Source of the DNA: Citrobacter sp. 18056
Lineage (GTDB): Bacteria; Pseudomonadota; Gammaproteobacteria; Enterobacterales; Enterobacteriaceae
NCBI GenBank assembly: GCA_902706235.1
Contig: CACSJR010000009.1
Location: 62,001 to 126,000 of the forward strand
Direction: 5' to 3'
DNA length: 64,000 nucleotides
Below are positions 49,668 to 60,260 of the stretch, piece by piece. Numbering within the stretch: the stretch's first letter is position 1; every line of letters starts with the position of its first letter. The notes under the pieces were generated by a model. That model saw nothing but the letters and a program-made list of their open reading frames with translations, was not told the origin of the DNA and made no database searches. The position numbers were made by a program, and so were the translations under genes.

Positions 49668-50131
49668 GTTCGGTAATTCTGGATTTACAGGTCGCGACCG
49701 AGAACGAAAACGGTCTGCCGCAGGAAGCGCAATTCCAGCGCTGGCTGGACGCCACCATTCCGGCGTTTCAGGCAGAGTCGGAGGTGACCATTCGTCTGGT
49801 CGATGAAGCAGAAAGTCACGAGTTGAACCTGACCTATCGCGGTAAAGATAAGTCGACCAACGTGCTCTCCTTCCCGTTTGAAGTCCCGCCAGGCATTGAA
49901 CTGCCACTGTTGGGCGACCTCATCATTTGCCGCCAGGTGGTAGAACGCGAAGCAGAAGAACAAGGTAAACCGCTGGAAGCCCACTGGGCGCATATGGTGG
50001 TTCACGGCAGTCTTCATCTGCTGGGTTACGACCATATTGAAGACGAAGAAGCGGAAGAGATGGAAAGTCTGGAAACAGAGATAATGCTTGCTCTGGACTA
50101 TGATGATCCGTACATTGCCGAGAAAGAGTAA
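49664..50131 (+). CDS. ybeY: Endoribonuclease YbeY
   Basis: Zinc-dependent RNase needed for 16S rRNA 3' maturation and ribosome quality control, 155 residues as in E. coli. Metal ligands are His114, His118 and His124 in [11 protein letters not shown], with the conserved Arg59 in [15 protein letters not shown]. Its ATG overlaps the ybeZ stop (ATGA), so translation is coupled. A strong palindrome lies just after its stop. Confidence 0.97.
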   Translation: MSSVILDLQVATENENGLPQEAQFQRWLDATIPAFQAESEVTIRLVDEAESHELNLTYRGKDKSTNVLSFPFEVPPGIELPLLGDLIICRQVVEREAEEQGKPLEAHWAHMVVHGSLHLLGYDHIEDEEAEEMESLETEIMLALDYDDPYIAEKE

Positions 50132-50136
50132 CCTGT

Positions 50137-50170
50137 GCGGCGGCTAGCCGCCGCGCTGGCATTTTATGCC
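50137..50170. repeat. Tandem hairpins between ybeY and ybeX
   Basis: A perfect 18-base palindrome GCGGCGGCTAGCCGCCGC (50137-50154) is followed three bases later by GGCAT-TTT-ATGCC (50158-50170). There is no U-run, so it is more likely an mRNA stability or attenuation element than a full terminator. Confidence 0.6.
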
Positions 50171-50233
50171 GCCTAAGGCTGAATTTACGCCAGGCAGTGA
50201 TCATTCTATTAATATGAGACCCCACACGACGCC

Positions 50234-51112
50234 ATGAGCGACGACAACTCACACAGTAGCGACACCTTAAACAGCAAAAAGGGATTCTTCTCCCTCTTAC
50301 TGAGCCAACTGTTCCACGGCGAACCTAAAAACCGTGATGAACTTCTGGCGCTGATCCGTGATTCCGGGCAAAACGACCTTATCGACGAAGATACGCGCGA
50401 CATGCTCGAAGGGGTAATGGATATAGCAGACCAGCGCGTCCGCGACATCATGATCCCCCGTTCTCAAATGATTACCCTGAAACGCAACCAGACGCTGGAC
50501 GAGTGTCTCGATGTCATTATCGAGTCCGCCCACTCTCGTTTCCCGGTGATCAGCGAAGATAAAGATCACATTGAAGGGATTCTGATGGCTAAAGATTTGC
50601 TGCCGTTTATGCGCAGCGATTCCGACGCTTTCAGCATGGATAAGGTGTTACGCCAGGCAGTGGTGGTGCCGGAAAGCAAGCGAGTTGACCGCATGCTGAA
50701 AGAGTTCCGCTCTCAGCGTTACCACATGGCGATTGTGATTGACGAATTTGGCGGCGTCTCGGGTCTGGTGACCATCGAAGACATCCTTGAATTGATCGTC
50801 GGCGAAATTGAAGACGAATACGATGAAGAAGATGACATCGATTTCCGTCAACTGAGCCGTCACACCTGGACCGTTCGCGCGCTGGCCTCTATCGAGGACT
50901 TCAACGAAGCCTACGGCACGCACTTCAGCGATGATGAAGTCGATACCATCGGCGGTCTGGTGATGCAGGCGTTCGGGCACCTGCCTGCTCGCGGTGAATC
51001 CATTGACATTGATGGTTACCAGTTCAAAGTTGCGATGGCTGACAGCCGCCGTATCATCCAGGTACACGTCAAACTTCCGGAAGATGCGCCACAGCCCAAT
51101 CTGGAAGATTAA
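50234..51112 (+). CDS. ybeX: CNNM/CorC-family protein YbeX
   Basis: Cytoplasmic CBS-pair protein, 292 residues as in E. coli CorC/YbeX, linked to magnesium and cobalt efflux and to ribosome maintenance. Two CBS repeats span about 66-190 ([31 protein letters not shown] split over the first repeat, and [14 protein letters not shown] in the second). An acidic stretch [12 protein letters not shown] separates them from the CorC_HlyC domain (about 210-285). It is 22 bases before lnt. Confidence 0.95.
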   Translation: MSDDNSHSSDTLNSKKGFFSLLLSQLFHGEPKNRDELLALIRDSGQNDLIDEDTRDMLEGVMDIADQRVRDIMIPRSQMITLKRNQTLDECLDVIIESAHSRFPVISEDKDHIEGILMAKDLLPFMRSDSDAFSMDKVLRQAVVVPESKRVDRMLKEFRSQRYHMAIVIDEFGGVSGLVTIEDILELIVGEIEDEYDEEDDIDFRQLSRHTWTVRALASIEDFNEAYGTHFSDDEVDTIGGLVMQAFGHLPARGESIDIDGYQFKVAMADSRRIIQVHVKLPEDAPQPNLED

Positions 51113-51134
51113 TTTTACGGGACGACAACGCTAA

Positions 51135-52673
51135 ATGGCATTTGCCTCTCTGATTGAACGCCAGCGCATTCGCCTGCTGCTGGCGCTACTTTTTGGTGCC
51201 TGCGGAACGCTGGCATTTTCCCCTTATGATTTCTGGCCAGCGGCGATCGTTTCGCTGATTGGGCTTCAGGGATTAACCCTTAACCGCCGTCCGCTACAAA
51301 GCGCCTGGATTGGTTACTTCTGGGGTCTCGGCTTATTCGGCTCCGGCATAAACTGGGTCTACGTCAGCATCGCACAGTTTGGCGGTATGCCGGGTCCGGT
51401 GAATGTGTTCCTCGTGGCGCTCCTCGCCGCCTATCTTTCGCTGTATACCGGGCTTTTTGCCGGTGTGCTTGCGCGTCTGTGGCCGAAAGCCAACTGGGTC
51501 CGTGTGGCGATTGCTGCCCCGGCGGTATGGCAAATCACTGAATTCCTGCGCGGCTGGGTCCTGACCGGATTCCCATGGTTGCAATTTGGCTACAGCCAGA
51601 TTGACGGCCCGCTGAAAGGCCTGGCACCGGTGATGGGCGTGGAAACCATTAACTTCCTGCTGATGATGGTCAGCGGTCTACTGGCGCTGGCGCTGGTAAC
51701 CCGTAACTGGCGTCCTCTGGTGGCTGCCATGGTGCTGTTCGCGCTACCGTTCCCACTGCGCTACATCCAGTGGTATCAGCTACTGCCGGAGCGTACGACG
51801 CAGGTCTCGCTGGTTCAGGGCAATATTCCGCAGTCGCTGAAGTGGGATGAGAAAGAACTCATCAATACGCTGAAGATTTATCTGGATGCGACTGAAAAAG
51901 TGATGGGTAAATCGCAGCTGATTATCTGGCCTGAATCAGCGATCCCAGACCTGGAAATCAATCAGCAGCGCCTGCTCAGTATGATGGACGATATGCTGCG
52001 CGCCAAAAACAGCTCGCTGATTACCGGCGTGGTGGATTCTCGTCTTAACGCAAAAAACCGTTATGACACCTACAACACCATCATCACGCTGGGCAAAGAT
52101 AACCCGTACAGCTACAACTCCACCGACCGATACAACAAGAATCACCTTGTGCCGTTTGGTGAGTTTGTGCCGCTGGAGTCGATTCTGCGTCCGCTGGCGC
52201 CGTTCTTTGACCTGCCAATGTCATCGTTTAGCCGCGGGCCGTACGTTCAACCGCAGCTTTCTGCGCATAATCTGAAGCTGACCCCAGCAATTTGCTACGA
52301 AGTTATTCTTGGCGAGCAGGTGCGCGACAACTTCCGGCCGGACACCGATTTCCTGCTGACCATTTCTAACGATGCGTGGTTCGGTAAATCGATTGGCCCA
52401 TGGCAGCACTTCCAGATGGCGCGGATGCGTGCCCTGGAACTGGCACGTCCGCTGTTGCGTAGCACCAACAACGGGATTACGGCGGTTATCAACCCGCACG
52501 GTGACGTGCAGGCGATGATCCCGCAGTTCACCCGCGATGTGCTGACTACCACGGTGACGCCAACCACAGGCCTGACGCCCTATGCGCGTTTTGGCAACTG
52601 GCCACTTTGGGCACTTACCGTGCTGTTCGGCTTTGGCGCACTGGTGATGAGTCTTAGACTGCGTCGAGGCTAA
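51135..52673 (+). CDS. lnt: Apolipoprotein N-acyltransferase
   Basis: Inner-membrane enzyme that adds the third acyl chain to lipoproteins. The 512 residues equal E. coli Lnt. Several N-terminal spans (about 12-210) precede the nitrilase domain, whose triad is Glu267 (WPESAIPD), Lys335 ([11 protein letters not shown]) and Cys387 (TPAICYE). All three positions equal the E. coli numbering. A final span lies near 490-505. It follows ybeX and is succeeded by a REP-like hairpin. Confidence 0.98.
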   Translation: MAFASLIERQRIRLLLALLFGACGTLAFSPYDFWPAAIVSLIGLQGLTLNRRPLQSAWIGYFWGLGLFGSGINWVYVSIAQFGGMPGPVNVFLVALLAAYLSLYTGLFAGVLARLWPKANWVRVAIAAPAVWQITEFLRGWVLTGFPWLQFGYSQIDGPLKGLAPVMGVETINFLLMMVSGLLALALVTRNWRPLVAAMVLFALPFPLRYIQWYQLLPERTTQVSLVQGNIPQSLKWDEKELINTLKIYLDATEKVMGKSQLIIWPESAIPDLEINQQRLLSMMDDMLRAKNSSLITGVVDSRLNAKNRYDTYNTIITLGKDNPYSYNSTDRYNKNHLVPFGEFVPLESILRPLAPFFDLPMSSFSRGPYVQPQLSAHNLKLTPAICYEVILGEQVRDNFRPDTDFLLTISNDAWFGKSIGPWQHFQMARMRALELARPLLRSTNNGITAVINPHGDVQAMIPQFTRDVLTTTVTPTTGLTPYARFGNWPLWALTVLFGFGALVMSLRLRRG

Positions 52674-52683
52674 TCCCCCCTTT

Positions 52684-52712
52684 GCCCGGTGGCGCTTCCG
52701 CTGCCGGGCCAA
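52684..52712. repeat. REP-type palindrome after lnt
   Basis: GCCCGGTGGCG and CTGCCGGGC form the stem around a short loop, the usual form of REP units in this bacterial group. It probably protects the 3' end of the ybe-lnt message. Confidence 0.6.
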
Positions 52713-53033
52713 CCCCTTTCCTACCCCAGCCATTTCTGGCACGCCAATTGCTTAGTTAATTCAGTGAGCTGCGTAATTTGCCTTAGTGCAACCCGGTCGC
52801 ACCAGCAGTGCTCAACGGTGGCACCTTTTTGGTGCATAAGAGCATTTTTGCCTTAAAACGGTGCGGCGCACTTCGCAAAAACAAACAATAACGCAGCAAA
52901 ATCTTTACATTAAGCCAAACTAAATGTTAACAAACTGGCTTAACACTGCACGTTTAAGTTGCAGACAATAACAACACAACACTCACATGAGTATCTGCGC
53001 GTCCCTGACGCCGCGATAATGAAGGAGTTGGAT
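52713..53033 (+). promoter_or_regulatory. gltI upstream region with C/A-rich leader
   Basis: About 320 bases without a gene. The leader holds a C/A-rich stretch (52964-52987, ACAATAACAACACAACACTC), the kind of element that GcvB small RNA binds in gltI of Salmonella and E. coli. A TGGCAC at about 52828 recalls a sigma-54 -24 box, but the -12 part does not fit. No clear sigma-70 pair is assigned. Confidence 0.6.
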
Positions 53034-53945
53034 ATGCAATTACGTAAACTGGCCACAGCAATGCTGGTAATGGGAATGTCCGCAGGCGTGGCACATGCCG
53101 ATGATGCGGCACAGGCAACCGGCCAGAGCACGCTGGACAAAATCGCCAAAAACGGTGTGATTGTCGTCGGCCACCGTGAGTCATCAGTCCCCTTCTCATA
53201 CTATGACAATCAACAGAAAGTCGTCGGTTACTCCCAGGATTATTCCAACGCTATCGTTGACGCCATCAAGAAGAAGCTCAACAAGCCTGATCTGCAGGTT
53301 AAGCTGATCCCAATTACGTCCCAGAACCGTATCCCATTGCTGCAAAACGGCACCTTTGACTTCGAGTGTGGTTCCACCACCAACAACCTCGAGCGTCAGA
53401 AGCAGGCTGCGTTCTCTGACACTATCTTCGTGGTCGGCACCCGTCTGCTGGTCAAGAAAGGCGGCGCAATCAAAGATTTCGCTGATCTGAAAGGCAAAGC
53501 GGTGGTTGTGACGTCCGGGACCACTTCTGAAGTTCTCCTGCACAAGCTGAACGACGAGAAGAAAATGGACATGCGCATCATCAGCGCCAAAGACCACGGC
53601 GACTCCTTCCGTACCCTGGAAAGCGGCCGTGCGGTGGCGTTCATGATGGATGACGCCCTGCTGGCAGGTGAACGTGCGAAAGCGAAGAAGCCTGACAACT
53701 GGGAAATCGTTGGCACCGCGCAGTCCAAAGAAGCCTACGGCTGCATGTTGCGTAAAGACGATCCGCAGTTCAAAAAGCTGATGGATGACACCATCGCTCA
53801 GGCGCAGACCTCCGGTGAAGCGGCGAAGTCGTTCGATAAATGGTTCAAAAACCCAATTCCACCGAAGAACCTGAACATGAACTTCGAACTGTCTGACGAC
53901 ATGAAAGCGCTGTTTAAAACACCAAACGACAAAGCACTTAACTAA
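53034..53945 (+). CDS. gltI: Glutamate/aspartate ABC transporter, binding protein
   Basis: Periplasmic binding protein for glutamate and aspartate, 303 residues (302 in E. coli). A signal peptide covers about 1-22 (MQLRKLATAMLV...AHA). The solute-binding family 3 fold follows, with HRESSVPFSYYD near the N-terminus, and Cys in FECGSTTN and YGCMLRKDD likely to form a disulfide. I start at MQLRKL because AAGGAG lies 8 bases upstream; an earlier ATG is unsupported. First gene of gltIJKL and a GcvB target. Confidence 0.97.
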   Translation: MQLRKLATAMLVMGMSAGVAHADDAAQATGQSTLDKIAKNGVIVVGHRESSVPFSYYDNQQKVVGYSQDYSNAIVDAIKKKLNKPDLQVKLIPITSQNRIPLLQNGTFDFECGSTTNNLERQKQAAFSDTIFVVGTRLLVKKGGAIKDFADLKGKAVVVTSGTTSEVLLHKLNDEKKMDMRIISAKDHGDSFRTLESGRAVAFMMDDALLAGERAKAKKPDNWEIVGTAQSKEAYGCMLRKDDPQFKKLMDDTIAQAQTSGEAAKSFDKWFKNPIPPKNLNMNFELSDDMKALFKTPNDKALN

Positions 53946-53994
53946 CTAGAACAATGATGGGCGGGCTCGCCTGCCCTCTCGATTGCGAGGAGAT

Positions 53995-54157
53995 ACGGAC
54001 AGACTATATGGCGAATGGTCGTTCCCCAGTCGCCATGAAAAATAAATTACCTGACTTAATCCGGGTTGTAGGCAGCTAAGGCCGCTACAGCACGACGTAG
54101 GGAAGGTGATAGTTTCCTTAGCAGTCTTAGAGGGTAGCGCTGCTACCCTTTTTTTTT
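53995..54157 (+). ncRNA. sroC: SroC small RNA (GcvB sponge)
   Basis: The gltI-gltJ interval contains a sequence beginning ACGGACAGACTATATGG and ending in an intrinsic terminator, stem GGGTAGC/GCTACCC then nine T (54132-54157). This matches E. coli SroC, about 163 bases, which is processed from the gltI transcript and triggers GcvB decay. The 5' end is placed by recollection of E. coli length. Confidence 0.85.
54132..54157 (+). terminator. Partial terminator within gltIJKL (SroC 3' end)
   Basis: GGGTAGC-GCT-GCTACCC followed by nine T. Strong in form, yet gltJKL lie beyond, so it should limit gltJKL relative to gltI. Confidence 0.9.
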
Positions 54158-54169
54158 CGGAGTCCATTT

Positions 54170-54910
54170 ATGTCAATCGACTGGAACTGGGGTATTTTTC
54201 TGCAACAAGCCCCGTTCGGCAACACCACCTATCTTGGCTGGCTGTGGAGCGGATTTCAGGTCACGGTGGCGCTGTCCATCACGGCATGGATTATCGCGTT
54301 CCTTGTCGGCTCACTGTTCGGCATTCTGCGCACCGTGCCAAATCGGTTCTTATCCGGGATCGGCACACTGTACGTGGAACTGTTCCGCAACGTTCCGCTG
54401 ATCGTTCAATTCTTTACCTGGTATCTGGTGATACCGGAACTGCTGCCAGAAAACCTCGGCATGTGGTTTAAGTCTGAGCTTGATCCTAACATTCAGTTCT
54501 TTGTTTCCTCGATGCTGTGCCTGGGGCTGTTCACTGCTGCCCGTGTATGCGAACAGGTGCGGGCGGCAATTCAGTCACTGCCGCGCGGTCAGAAGAACGC
54601 CGGGCTGGCGATGGGCCTGACGCTGCCACAAACCTATCGTTATGTGCTGCTGCCCAACGCCTATCGCGTGATTGTCCCACCGATGACTTCGGAGATGATG
54701 AACCTGGTGAAAAACTCGGCCATCGCCTCGACTATCGGTCTGGTGGATATGGCCGCACAAGCGGGAAAACTGCTGGATTACTCGGCGCACGCCTGGGAAT
54801 CCTTCACCGCCATTACCCTCGCTTACGTACTGATTAACACGGTTATCATGCTGGTAATGAATCTGGTTGAACGTAAGGTTCGCCTGCCGGGCAACATGGG
54901 AGGCAAATAA
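54170..54910 (+). CDS. gltJ: Glutamate/aspartate ABC transporter, permease GltJ
   Basis: Inner-membrane permease of the His/Glu/Gln family, 246 residues as in E. coli, with about five spans. The EAA loop that contacts GltL reads [25 protein letters not shown] (split about 140-165). The ribosome site CGGAG lies after the SroC terminator. Its last base pair overlaps the start of gltK. Confidence 0.96.
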   Translation: MSIDWNWGIFLQQAPFGNTTYLGWLWSGFQVTVALSITAWIIAFLVGSLFGILRTVPNRFLSGIGTLYVELFRNVPLIVQFFTWYLVIPELLPENLGMWFKSELDPNIQFFVSSMLCLGLFTAARVCEQVRAAIQSLPRGQKNAGLAMGLTLPQTYRYVLLPNAYRVIVPPMTSEMMNLVKNSAIASTIGLVDMAAQAGKLLDYSAHAWESFTAITLAYVLINTVIMLVMNLVERKVRLPGNMGGK

Positions 54911-55584
54911 TGTACGATTTTGACTGGAGTTCTATCGTTCCGTCGATGCCTTACCTGCTCGCAGGTCTGGTTATCACGCTGAAGATTACCGTCACGGCGA
55001 TAATCATTGGTATCGTCTGGGGCACCCTGTTGGCGGTGATGCGTCTGTCCACCTTCAAACCGTTGGCCTGGTTTGCGACCGCGTATGTGAACGTGTTCCG
55101 TTCTATTCCGCTGGTGATGGTGCTGCTGTGGTTCTACCTGATTGTGCCGGGCTTCCTGCAGCAGGTGCTTGGCCTATCGCCGAAAGCCGATATTCGTCTG
55201 ATTTCTGCGATGGTGGCGTTCTCGATGTTCGAAGCCGCCTACTATTCAGAAATTATCCGCGCCGGTATTCAGAGCGTTTCTCGCGGCCAGGGCAATGCCG
55301 CCTTAGCGCTGGGGATGACCCACTGGCAGTCAATGAAGCTCATTATTCTGCCACAGGCGTTCCGCGCAATGGTGCCACTGCTGCTGACTCAGGGGATTGT
55401 CCTGTTTCAGGATACGTCACTGGTGTACGTGCTGAGCCTTGCCGATTTCTTCCGTACCGCCTCCACCATTGGCGAGCGTGACGGAACCCAGGTTGAGATG
55501 ATCCTGTTCGCGGGAGCCGTCTATTTTGTTATCAGTTTAAGCGCCTCGCTGTTGGTCAGCTATTTGAAGAAAAGGACCGTGTAA
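54910..55584 (+). CDS. gltK: Glutamate/aspartate ABC transporter, permease GltK
   Basis: Second permease, 224 residues as in E. coli, pairing with GltJ. The EAA-type loop [15 protein letters not shown] is at about 125-140. Start and stop overlap its neighbours by one base each (TAATG), indicating tight translational coupling. Confidence 0.96.
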   Translation: MYDFDWSSIVPSMPYLLAGLVITLKITVTAIIIGIVWGTLLAVMRLSTFKPLAWFATAYVNVFRSIPLVMVLLWFYLIVPGFLQQVLGLSPKADIRLISAMVAFSMFEAAYYSEIIRAGIQSVSRGQGNAALALGMTHWQSMKLIILPQAFRAMVPLLLTQGIVLFQDTSLVYVLSLADFFRTASTIGERDGTQVEMILFAGAVYFVISLSASLLVSYLKKRTV

Positions 55585-56309
55585 TGATTTCCCTGAAAAA
55601 TGTTTCGAAATGGTATGGTCACTTTCAGGTGCTCACCGACTGCTCCACGGAAGTGAAAAAAGGCGAAGTGGTGGTAGTTTGCGGCCCGTCAGGGTCCGGT
55701 AAATCCACGCTGATTAAAACCGTTAACGGCCTTGAGCCGGTTCAGCAGGGCGAGATTCTGGTGAACGGTACGCAGGTGACCCACAAGAAAACCGATCTGG
55801 CAAAACTGCGTTCACACGTCGGCATGGTATTCCAGCATTTCGAGCTGTTCCCACACCTGTCGATTATCGAAAACCTGACCCTGGCGCAGGTCAAAGTGCT
55901 GCAACGTGATAAAACTGCTGCGCGCACCAAGGGGCTGAAATTGCTGGAACGCGTAGGGCTTACTGCCCATGCCGATAAGTTCCCGGCGCAGCTTTCCGGC
56001 GGCCAGCAGCAACGTGTGGCGATCGCCCGCGCGCTGTGTATGGATCCGGTGGCGATGCTGTTCGACGAGCCCACGTCAGCGCTGGATCCGGAAATGATCA
56101 ACGAAGTGCTGGATGTCATGGTCGAACTGGCGCACGAAGGGATGACGATGATGGTGGTAACTCACGAAATGGGCTTTGCCCGCAAAGTGGCAAACCGCGT
56201 TATCTTTATGGACGAAGGCAAGATTGTGGAAGACTCCGACAAAGACGAGTTCTTTGATAATCCGAAGTCCGACCGTGCGAAAGATTTCCTGGCGAAAATT
56301 CTGCACTGA
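55584..56309 (+). CDS. gltL: Glutamate/aspartate ABC transporter, ATP-binding protein
   Basis: ABC ATPase, 241 residues as in E. coli. Walker [10 protein letters not shown] (about 33-41), signature LSGGQQQR (about 136-143) and Walker [12 protein letters not shown] (about 157-167) are all intact. Last gene of gltIJKL. In E. coli rihA and the hscC block follow; here a REP unit and ybeL follow directly. Confidence 0.98.
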   Translation: MISLKNVSKWYGHFQVLTDCSTEVKKGEVVVVCGPSGSGKSTLIKTVNGLEPVQQGEILVNGTQVTHKKTDLAKLRSHVGMVFQHFELFPHLSIIENLTLAQVKVLQRDKTAARTKGLKLLERVGLTAHADKFPAQLSGGQQQRVAIARALCMDPVAMLFDEPTSALDPEMINEVLDVMVELAHEGMTMMVVTHEMGFARKVANRVIFMDEGKIVEDSDKDEFFDNPKSDRAKDFLAKILH

Positions 56310-56322
56310 TCTGGCTGTTAAT

Positions 56323-56356
56323 TGCCCGGCGGCGTTCGCGCTTACCGGGCTTACAC
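56323..56356. repeat. REP-type palindrome after gltL
   Basis: GCCCGGCGGCG and CGCTTACCGGGC form the typical REP stem with an imperfect centre. It lies between the convergent gltL and ybeL genes and probably marks the transcript ends. Confidence 0.75.
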
Positions 56357-56372
56357 ATGCTGGCGTTAACGA

Positions 56373-56855
56373 CTAAGGCTCAAACGCCTTACGTTGAAAC
56401 TGGTCATGGCCGCATTTCGGGCATAGCGGCAGCACGTCCGGCGAATATACTGCTAAGTGGAAGTGGCATTTCTCGCACACCAGATTGCCCAACCCCACCA
56501 CTTCCCCGCTGTGATACACCCCATGGTGATTCAAGTCCTGGAATACTTCGCGCCATTCGAGCTGCGTTTTGTCAGTGATGTCCGCCAGTTCCTGCCAGAT
56601 GCTCTCTTTAATCACCCGCAGAAACACGCTGTCTTTCAGCTCATCCTGACTTTCGTTATAACTGATAGCGAACTCTTCCAGGTCACGACGGACGGCCCTT
56701 GTCAGCTCTTCCACTTCGGTTCGGGTTAACTCCCCGGTCTGGCTTACGCGAGCCCGCGCCTGCTCGACCAGCGCGTCAATATCGCGGTCTCCGTTACGCA
56801 GGCGTTCGGTTAGCGTCGTCACCAGTTCACGATAATATTGAGCGACCTTGTTCAT
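56373..56855 (-). CDS. ybeL: Zinc-ribbon protein YbeL (DUF1451)
   Basis: 160-residue protein of unknown function, same length as E. coli YbeL. The N-terminal two thirds are helical and charged (VEELTRAVRRDLEEF). The C-terminal zinc ribbon has CEKC (about 122-125) and CPKC (about 142-145). It is divergent from leuS, as in E. coli. Confidence 0.94.
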   Translation of the reverse strand: MNKVAQYYRELVTTLTERLRNGDRDIDALVEQARARVSQTGELTRTEVEELTRAVRRDLEEFAISYNESQDELKDSVFLRVIKESIWQELADITDKTQLEWREVFQDLNHHGVYHSGEVVGLGNLVCEKCHFHLAVYSPDVLPLCPKCGHDQFQRKAFEP

Positions 56856-56974
56856 TGTTTCATCTCCCGGGCGGTTAACGTCCTCTAATGATAGACCTTA
56901 TTTCCTTATCGCTTTGTCAGGTAAGCCACAGACACGGTAAATAAACGCCAGCCTGGTGTGTGCGAAAGGCTGTT

Positions 56975-57003
56975 TTGACGTGCCCGTTTGGGCTATGCTA
57001 TGC
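56975..57003 (+). promoter_or_regulatory. Putative leuS promoter
   Basis: TTGACG (56975-56980), 17 bases, then CTATGC (56998-57003). The -35 is strong and the -10 weak. It lies about 65 bases before leuS. Confidence 0.5.
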
Positions 57004-57069
57004 GGATCTGAATGACCACATCCATTGGCTACGTTTGTAGCTGTATTGAAAACAGGACCACTGGCTGCC

Positions 57070-59652
57070 ATGCAAGAGCAATACCGCCCGGAAGAGATAG
57101 AATCGAAAGTCCAGCAACACTGGGACGATAAGCGCACATTTGAAGTGACTGAAGACAACAGCAAAGAGAAATACTATTGCCTGTCGATGCTCCCCTATCC
57201 TTCTGGCCGACTACACATGGGCCACGTGCGCAACTACACCATCGGTGATGTGATTGCCCGCTACCAGCGCATGCTGGGCAAAAACGTGCTGCAGCCAATC
57301 GGCTGGGATGCGTTTGGTCTGCCGGCTGAAGGCGCTGCGGTAAAAAACAACACCGCACCTGCACCGTGGACCTACGACAACATCGCCTACATGAAGAACC
57401 AGCTCAAAATGCTGGGCTTCGGTTATGACTGGAGCCGCGAGCTGGCGACCTGTACCCCGGAATACTACCGCTGGGAGCAGAAGTTCTTCACCGAGCTCTA
57501 CAAAAAAGGCCTGGTCTACAAGAAAACGTCCGCCGTTAACTGGTGCCCGAACGACCAGACCGTACTGGCGAACGAGCAGGTTATCGACGGCTGCTGCTGG
57601 CGCTGTGATACCAAAGTTGAGCGTAAAGAAATTCCACAGTGGTTCATCAAAATCACCGCTTACGCGGACGAACTGCTGAACGATCTGGATAAAATGGATC
57701 AGTGGCCTGACACGGTGAAAACCATGCAGCGCAACTGGATTGGCCGTTCCGAAGGCGTGGAAATCACCTTCGACGTTGCCGATTACGCTGACAAGCTGAC
57801 CGTTTACACGACGCGCCCGGACACCTTCATGGGTGCAACTTACCTGGCCGTGGCCGCAGGTCACCCGCTTGCACAACAGGCTGCCCTCAACAATCCTGAA
57901 CTGGCGGCCTTCGTTGACGAATGCCGCAACACCAAAGTTGCTGAAGCTGAAATGGCGACGATGGAGAAGAAAGGCGTCGACACCGGTTTCAAAGCGATTC
58001 ATCCGCTGACCGGCGAAGCCGTTCCAGTCTGGGCGGCTAACTTTGTGCTGATGGAATATGGCACCGGTGCAGTGATGGCCGTTCCAGGCCACGACCAGCG
58101 CGATTACGAATTTGCGACCAAATACGGCCTGACCATCAAGCCGGTTATTCTGAACGCTGATGGCTCCGAGCCAGACCTGTCTGAACAAGCCCTGACCGAA
58201 AAAGGCACCCTGTTTAACTCTGGTGAATTTAGCGGTCTGAGCTTCGAAGCAGGCTTCAACGCCATTGCCGACAAGCTGGCAGAACTTGGCGTGGGTGAGC
58301 GTAAAGTAAACTTCCGTCTGCGCGACTGGGGCGTTTCCCGTCAGCGCTACTGGGGCGCGCCAATCCCGATGGTGACCCTGGAAGACGGTACCGTGATGCC
58401 AACCCCAGAAGATCAGCTGCCGGTTATTCTGCCGGAAGATGTAGTCATGGACGGTATCACCAGCCCAATCAAAGCCGATCCTGAGTGGGCGAAAACCACC
58501 GTTAACGGCCAGCCAGCGCTGCGTGAAACCGACACCTTTGACACCTTTATGGAGTCTTCCTGGTATTACGCGCGTTACACCTGCCCTGACTATCAGGAAG
58601 GGATGCTGGATTCCGACGCTGCCAACTACTGGCTGCCGGTGGATATTTATATCGGCGGGATCGAACACGCCATCATGCACCTGCTGTACTTCCGCTTCTT
58701 CCACAAACTGATGCGTGATGCGGGCATGGTGAACTCTGACGAACCGGCTAAACAGTTGCTGTGCCAGGGTATGGTGCTGGCAGATGCCTTCTACTATCTG
58801 GGCGAAAACGGCGAGCGTAACTGGGTTTCCCCGAAAGAAGCCATCGTTGAGCGCGACGAGAAGGGCCGTATCGTGAAAGCGAAGGACGAAGCGGGCCATG
58901 AGCTGGTGTATACCGGCATGAGCAAAATGTCTAAGTCCAAAAACAACGGCATTGACCCGCAGGAAATGGTTGAGCGTTATGGCGCGGACACCGTTCGTCT
59001 GTTCATGATGTTTGCGTCTCCAGCAGACATGACCCTCGAGTGGCAGGAATCTGGCGTTGAAGGCGCTAACCGCTTCCTGAAGCGCGTGTGGAAACTGGTT
59101 TACGAACACACCGCGAAAGGCCCAACGGTTGCCCTGAACGTCGACGCGTTGAGCGAAGATCAGCAGGCGCTGCGTCGTGACGTTCACAAAACTATCGCTA
59201 AAGTGACCGATGATATCGGTCGTCGTCAGACCTTCAACACTGCCATCGCGGCCGTGATGGAACTGATGAACAAACTGGCGAAAGCCCCTGCTGAAGAAGA
59301 GCAGGATCGCGCTCTGCTGCAGGAAGCTCTGCAATCCGTGGTACGTATGCTGAACCCGTTCACCCCGCACATTAGCTTCACGTTGTGGCAGCTGCTGGGT
59401 GGCGAAGGTGATGTCGACAACGCACCATGGCCGGTAGCTGACGAGAAAGCGATGGTGGAAAACACCACCCTCGTCGTGGTACAGGTTAACGGTAAAGTCC
59501 GCGGTAAAGTGACTGTGCCGGTGGATGCAACGGAAGAGCAGATTCGTGAACGTGCAGGCCAGGAACATCTGGTCGCAAAATATCTGGATGGTATGACCGT
59601 GCGTAAAGTCATTTACGTGCCGGGCAAACTGCTCAACCTGGTCGTTGGCTAA
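57070..59652 (+). CDS. leuS: Leucyl-tRNA synthetase
   Basis: Class Ia synthetase charging tRNA-Leu, 860 residues as in E. coli. HIGH appears as HMGH in [11 protein letters not shown] (about 46-56) and KMSKS in SKMSKSKNN (about 617-625). The CP1 editing domain (about 225-415) has the threonine-rich TTRPDTFMG. The start MQEQYRPEE matches E. coli; an ATG 45 bases earlier is in the leader. First gene of leuS-lptE-holA-nadD, with lptE 14 bases later. Confidence 0.98.
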   Translation: MQEQYRPEEIESKVQQHWDDKRTFEVTEDNSKEKYYCLSMLPYPSGRLHMGHVRNYTIGDVIARYQRMLGKNVLQPIGWDAFGLPAEGAAVKNNTAPAPWTYDNIAYMKNQLKMLGFGYDWSRELATCTPEYYRWEQKFFTELYKKGLVYKKTSAVNWCPNDQTVLANEQVIDGCCWRCDTKVERKEIPQWFIKITAYADELLNDLDKMDQWPDTVKTMQRNWIGRSEGVEITFDVADYADKLTVYTTRPDTFMGATYLAVAAGHPLAQQAALNNPELAAFVDECRNTKVAEAEMATMEKKGVDTGFKAIHPLTGEAVPVWAANFVLMEYGTGAVMAVPGHDQRDYEFATKYGLTIKPVILNADGSEPDLSEQALTEKGTLFNSGEFSGLSFEAGFNAIADKLAELGVGERKVNFRLRDWGVSRQRYWGAPIPMVTLEDGTVMPTPEDQLPVILPEDVVMDGITSPIKADPEWAKTTVNGQPALRETDTFDTFMESSWYYARYTCPDYQEGMLDSDAANYWLPVDIYIGGIEHAIMHLLYFRFFHKLMRDAGMVNSDEPAKQLLCQGMVLADAFYYLGENGERNWVSPKEAIVERDEKGRIVKAKDEAGHELVYTGMSKMSKSKNNGIDPQEMVERYGADTVRLFMMFASPADMTLEWQESGVEGANRFLKRVWKLVYEHTAKGPTVALNVDALSEDQQALRRDVHKTIAKVTDDIGRRQTFNTAIAAVMELMNKLAKAPAEEEQDRALLQEALQSVVRMLNPFTPHISFTLWQLLGGEGDVDNAPWPVADEKAMVENTTLVVVQVNGKVRGKVTVPVDATEEQIRERAGQEHLVAKYLDGMTVRKVIYVPGKLLNLVVG

Positions 59653-59666
59653 GCGCGGGAGGAAGC

Positions 59667-60260
59667 GTGCGATTTCTGACAACGTTATTGGTATCTCTGG
59701 CGGTGCTTGTCACCGCTGGTTGTGGCTGGCACCTGCGTAGTACCACGCAGGTTCCGGACAACATGAAAAAGATGATTTTTATCTCAGGCGATCCTAACGG
59801 TCCGCTGAGCCGCTCGGTGCGTAACCAATTACGCCTGAACGGAATTGAAATTGTGGAAGCCAGCTCGATTCGCCAGGACATTCCGTCACTGCGTCTGGGC
59901 GGTGCATCGATTGGTAAAGATACCGCGTCCGTATTCCAGGACGGTAAAACGGCGGAATACCAGATGGTCATGACCGTCTCCGCCAGCGTGCTTATCCCGG
60001 GTCACGACATCTATCCAATCAGCACCAAGGTTTATCGTTCGTACTTCGATAACCCACAGCAGGCGCTGGCGAAAGATGCCGAGCAAGCGATGATCGTCCA
60101 GGAGATGTACGACAAAGCCGCTCAACAGCTGATCCGTAAGCTGCCAAGCGTCAAGGTGGCGGATGCTGAAGCCACCAAAGAGGACGAGCAGTCCGCTACG
60201 GATGCTAACGCAACCGAAGCGCCGGCCGGAACTCGCGTCTCCACGACCCTGGGTAACTGA
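59667..60260 (+). CDS. lptE: LPS-assembly lipoprotein LptE
   Basis: Outer-membrane lipoprotein that plugs LptD and delivers lipopolysaccharide to the surface. The 197-residue protein has a signal peptide and lipobox VTAGC with lipidated Cys19. The start is GTG after GGGAGGAA. The C-terminal tail (about 170-197) is acidic and variable. It overlaps holA at its last base. Confidence 0.96.
   Translation: MRFLTTLLVSLAVLVTAGCGWHLRSTTQVPDNMKKMIFISGDPNGPLSRSVRNQLRLNGIEIVEASSIRQDIPSLRLGGASIGKDTASVFQDGKTAEYQMVMTVSASVLIPGHDIYPISTKVYRSYFDNPQQALAKDAEQAMIVQEMYDKAAQQLIRKLPSVKVADAEATKEDEQSATDANATEAPAGTRVSTTLGN

Noticed and set aside
52828-52850. Possible sigma-54 promoter before gltI (TGGCAC...TGGTGC)
   Set aside because: The -24 part fits, but the -12 GC element is misplaced and mismatched, so I do not call it.
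57211-59682. An 823-codon open frame antisense to leuS
   Set aside because: It mirrors the codon pattern of a highly expressed GC-balanced gene, has no family resemblance, and leuS on the other strand is certain.
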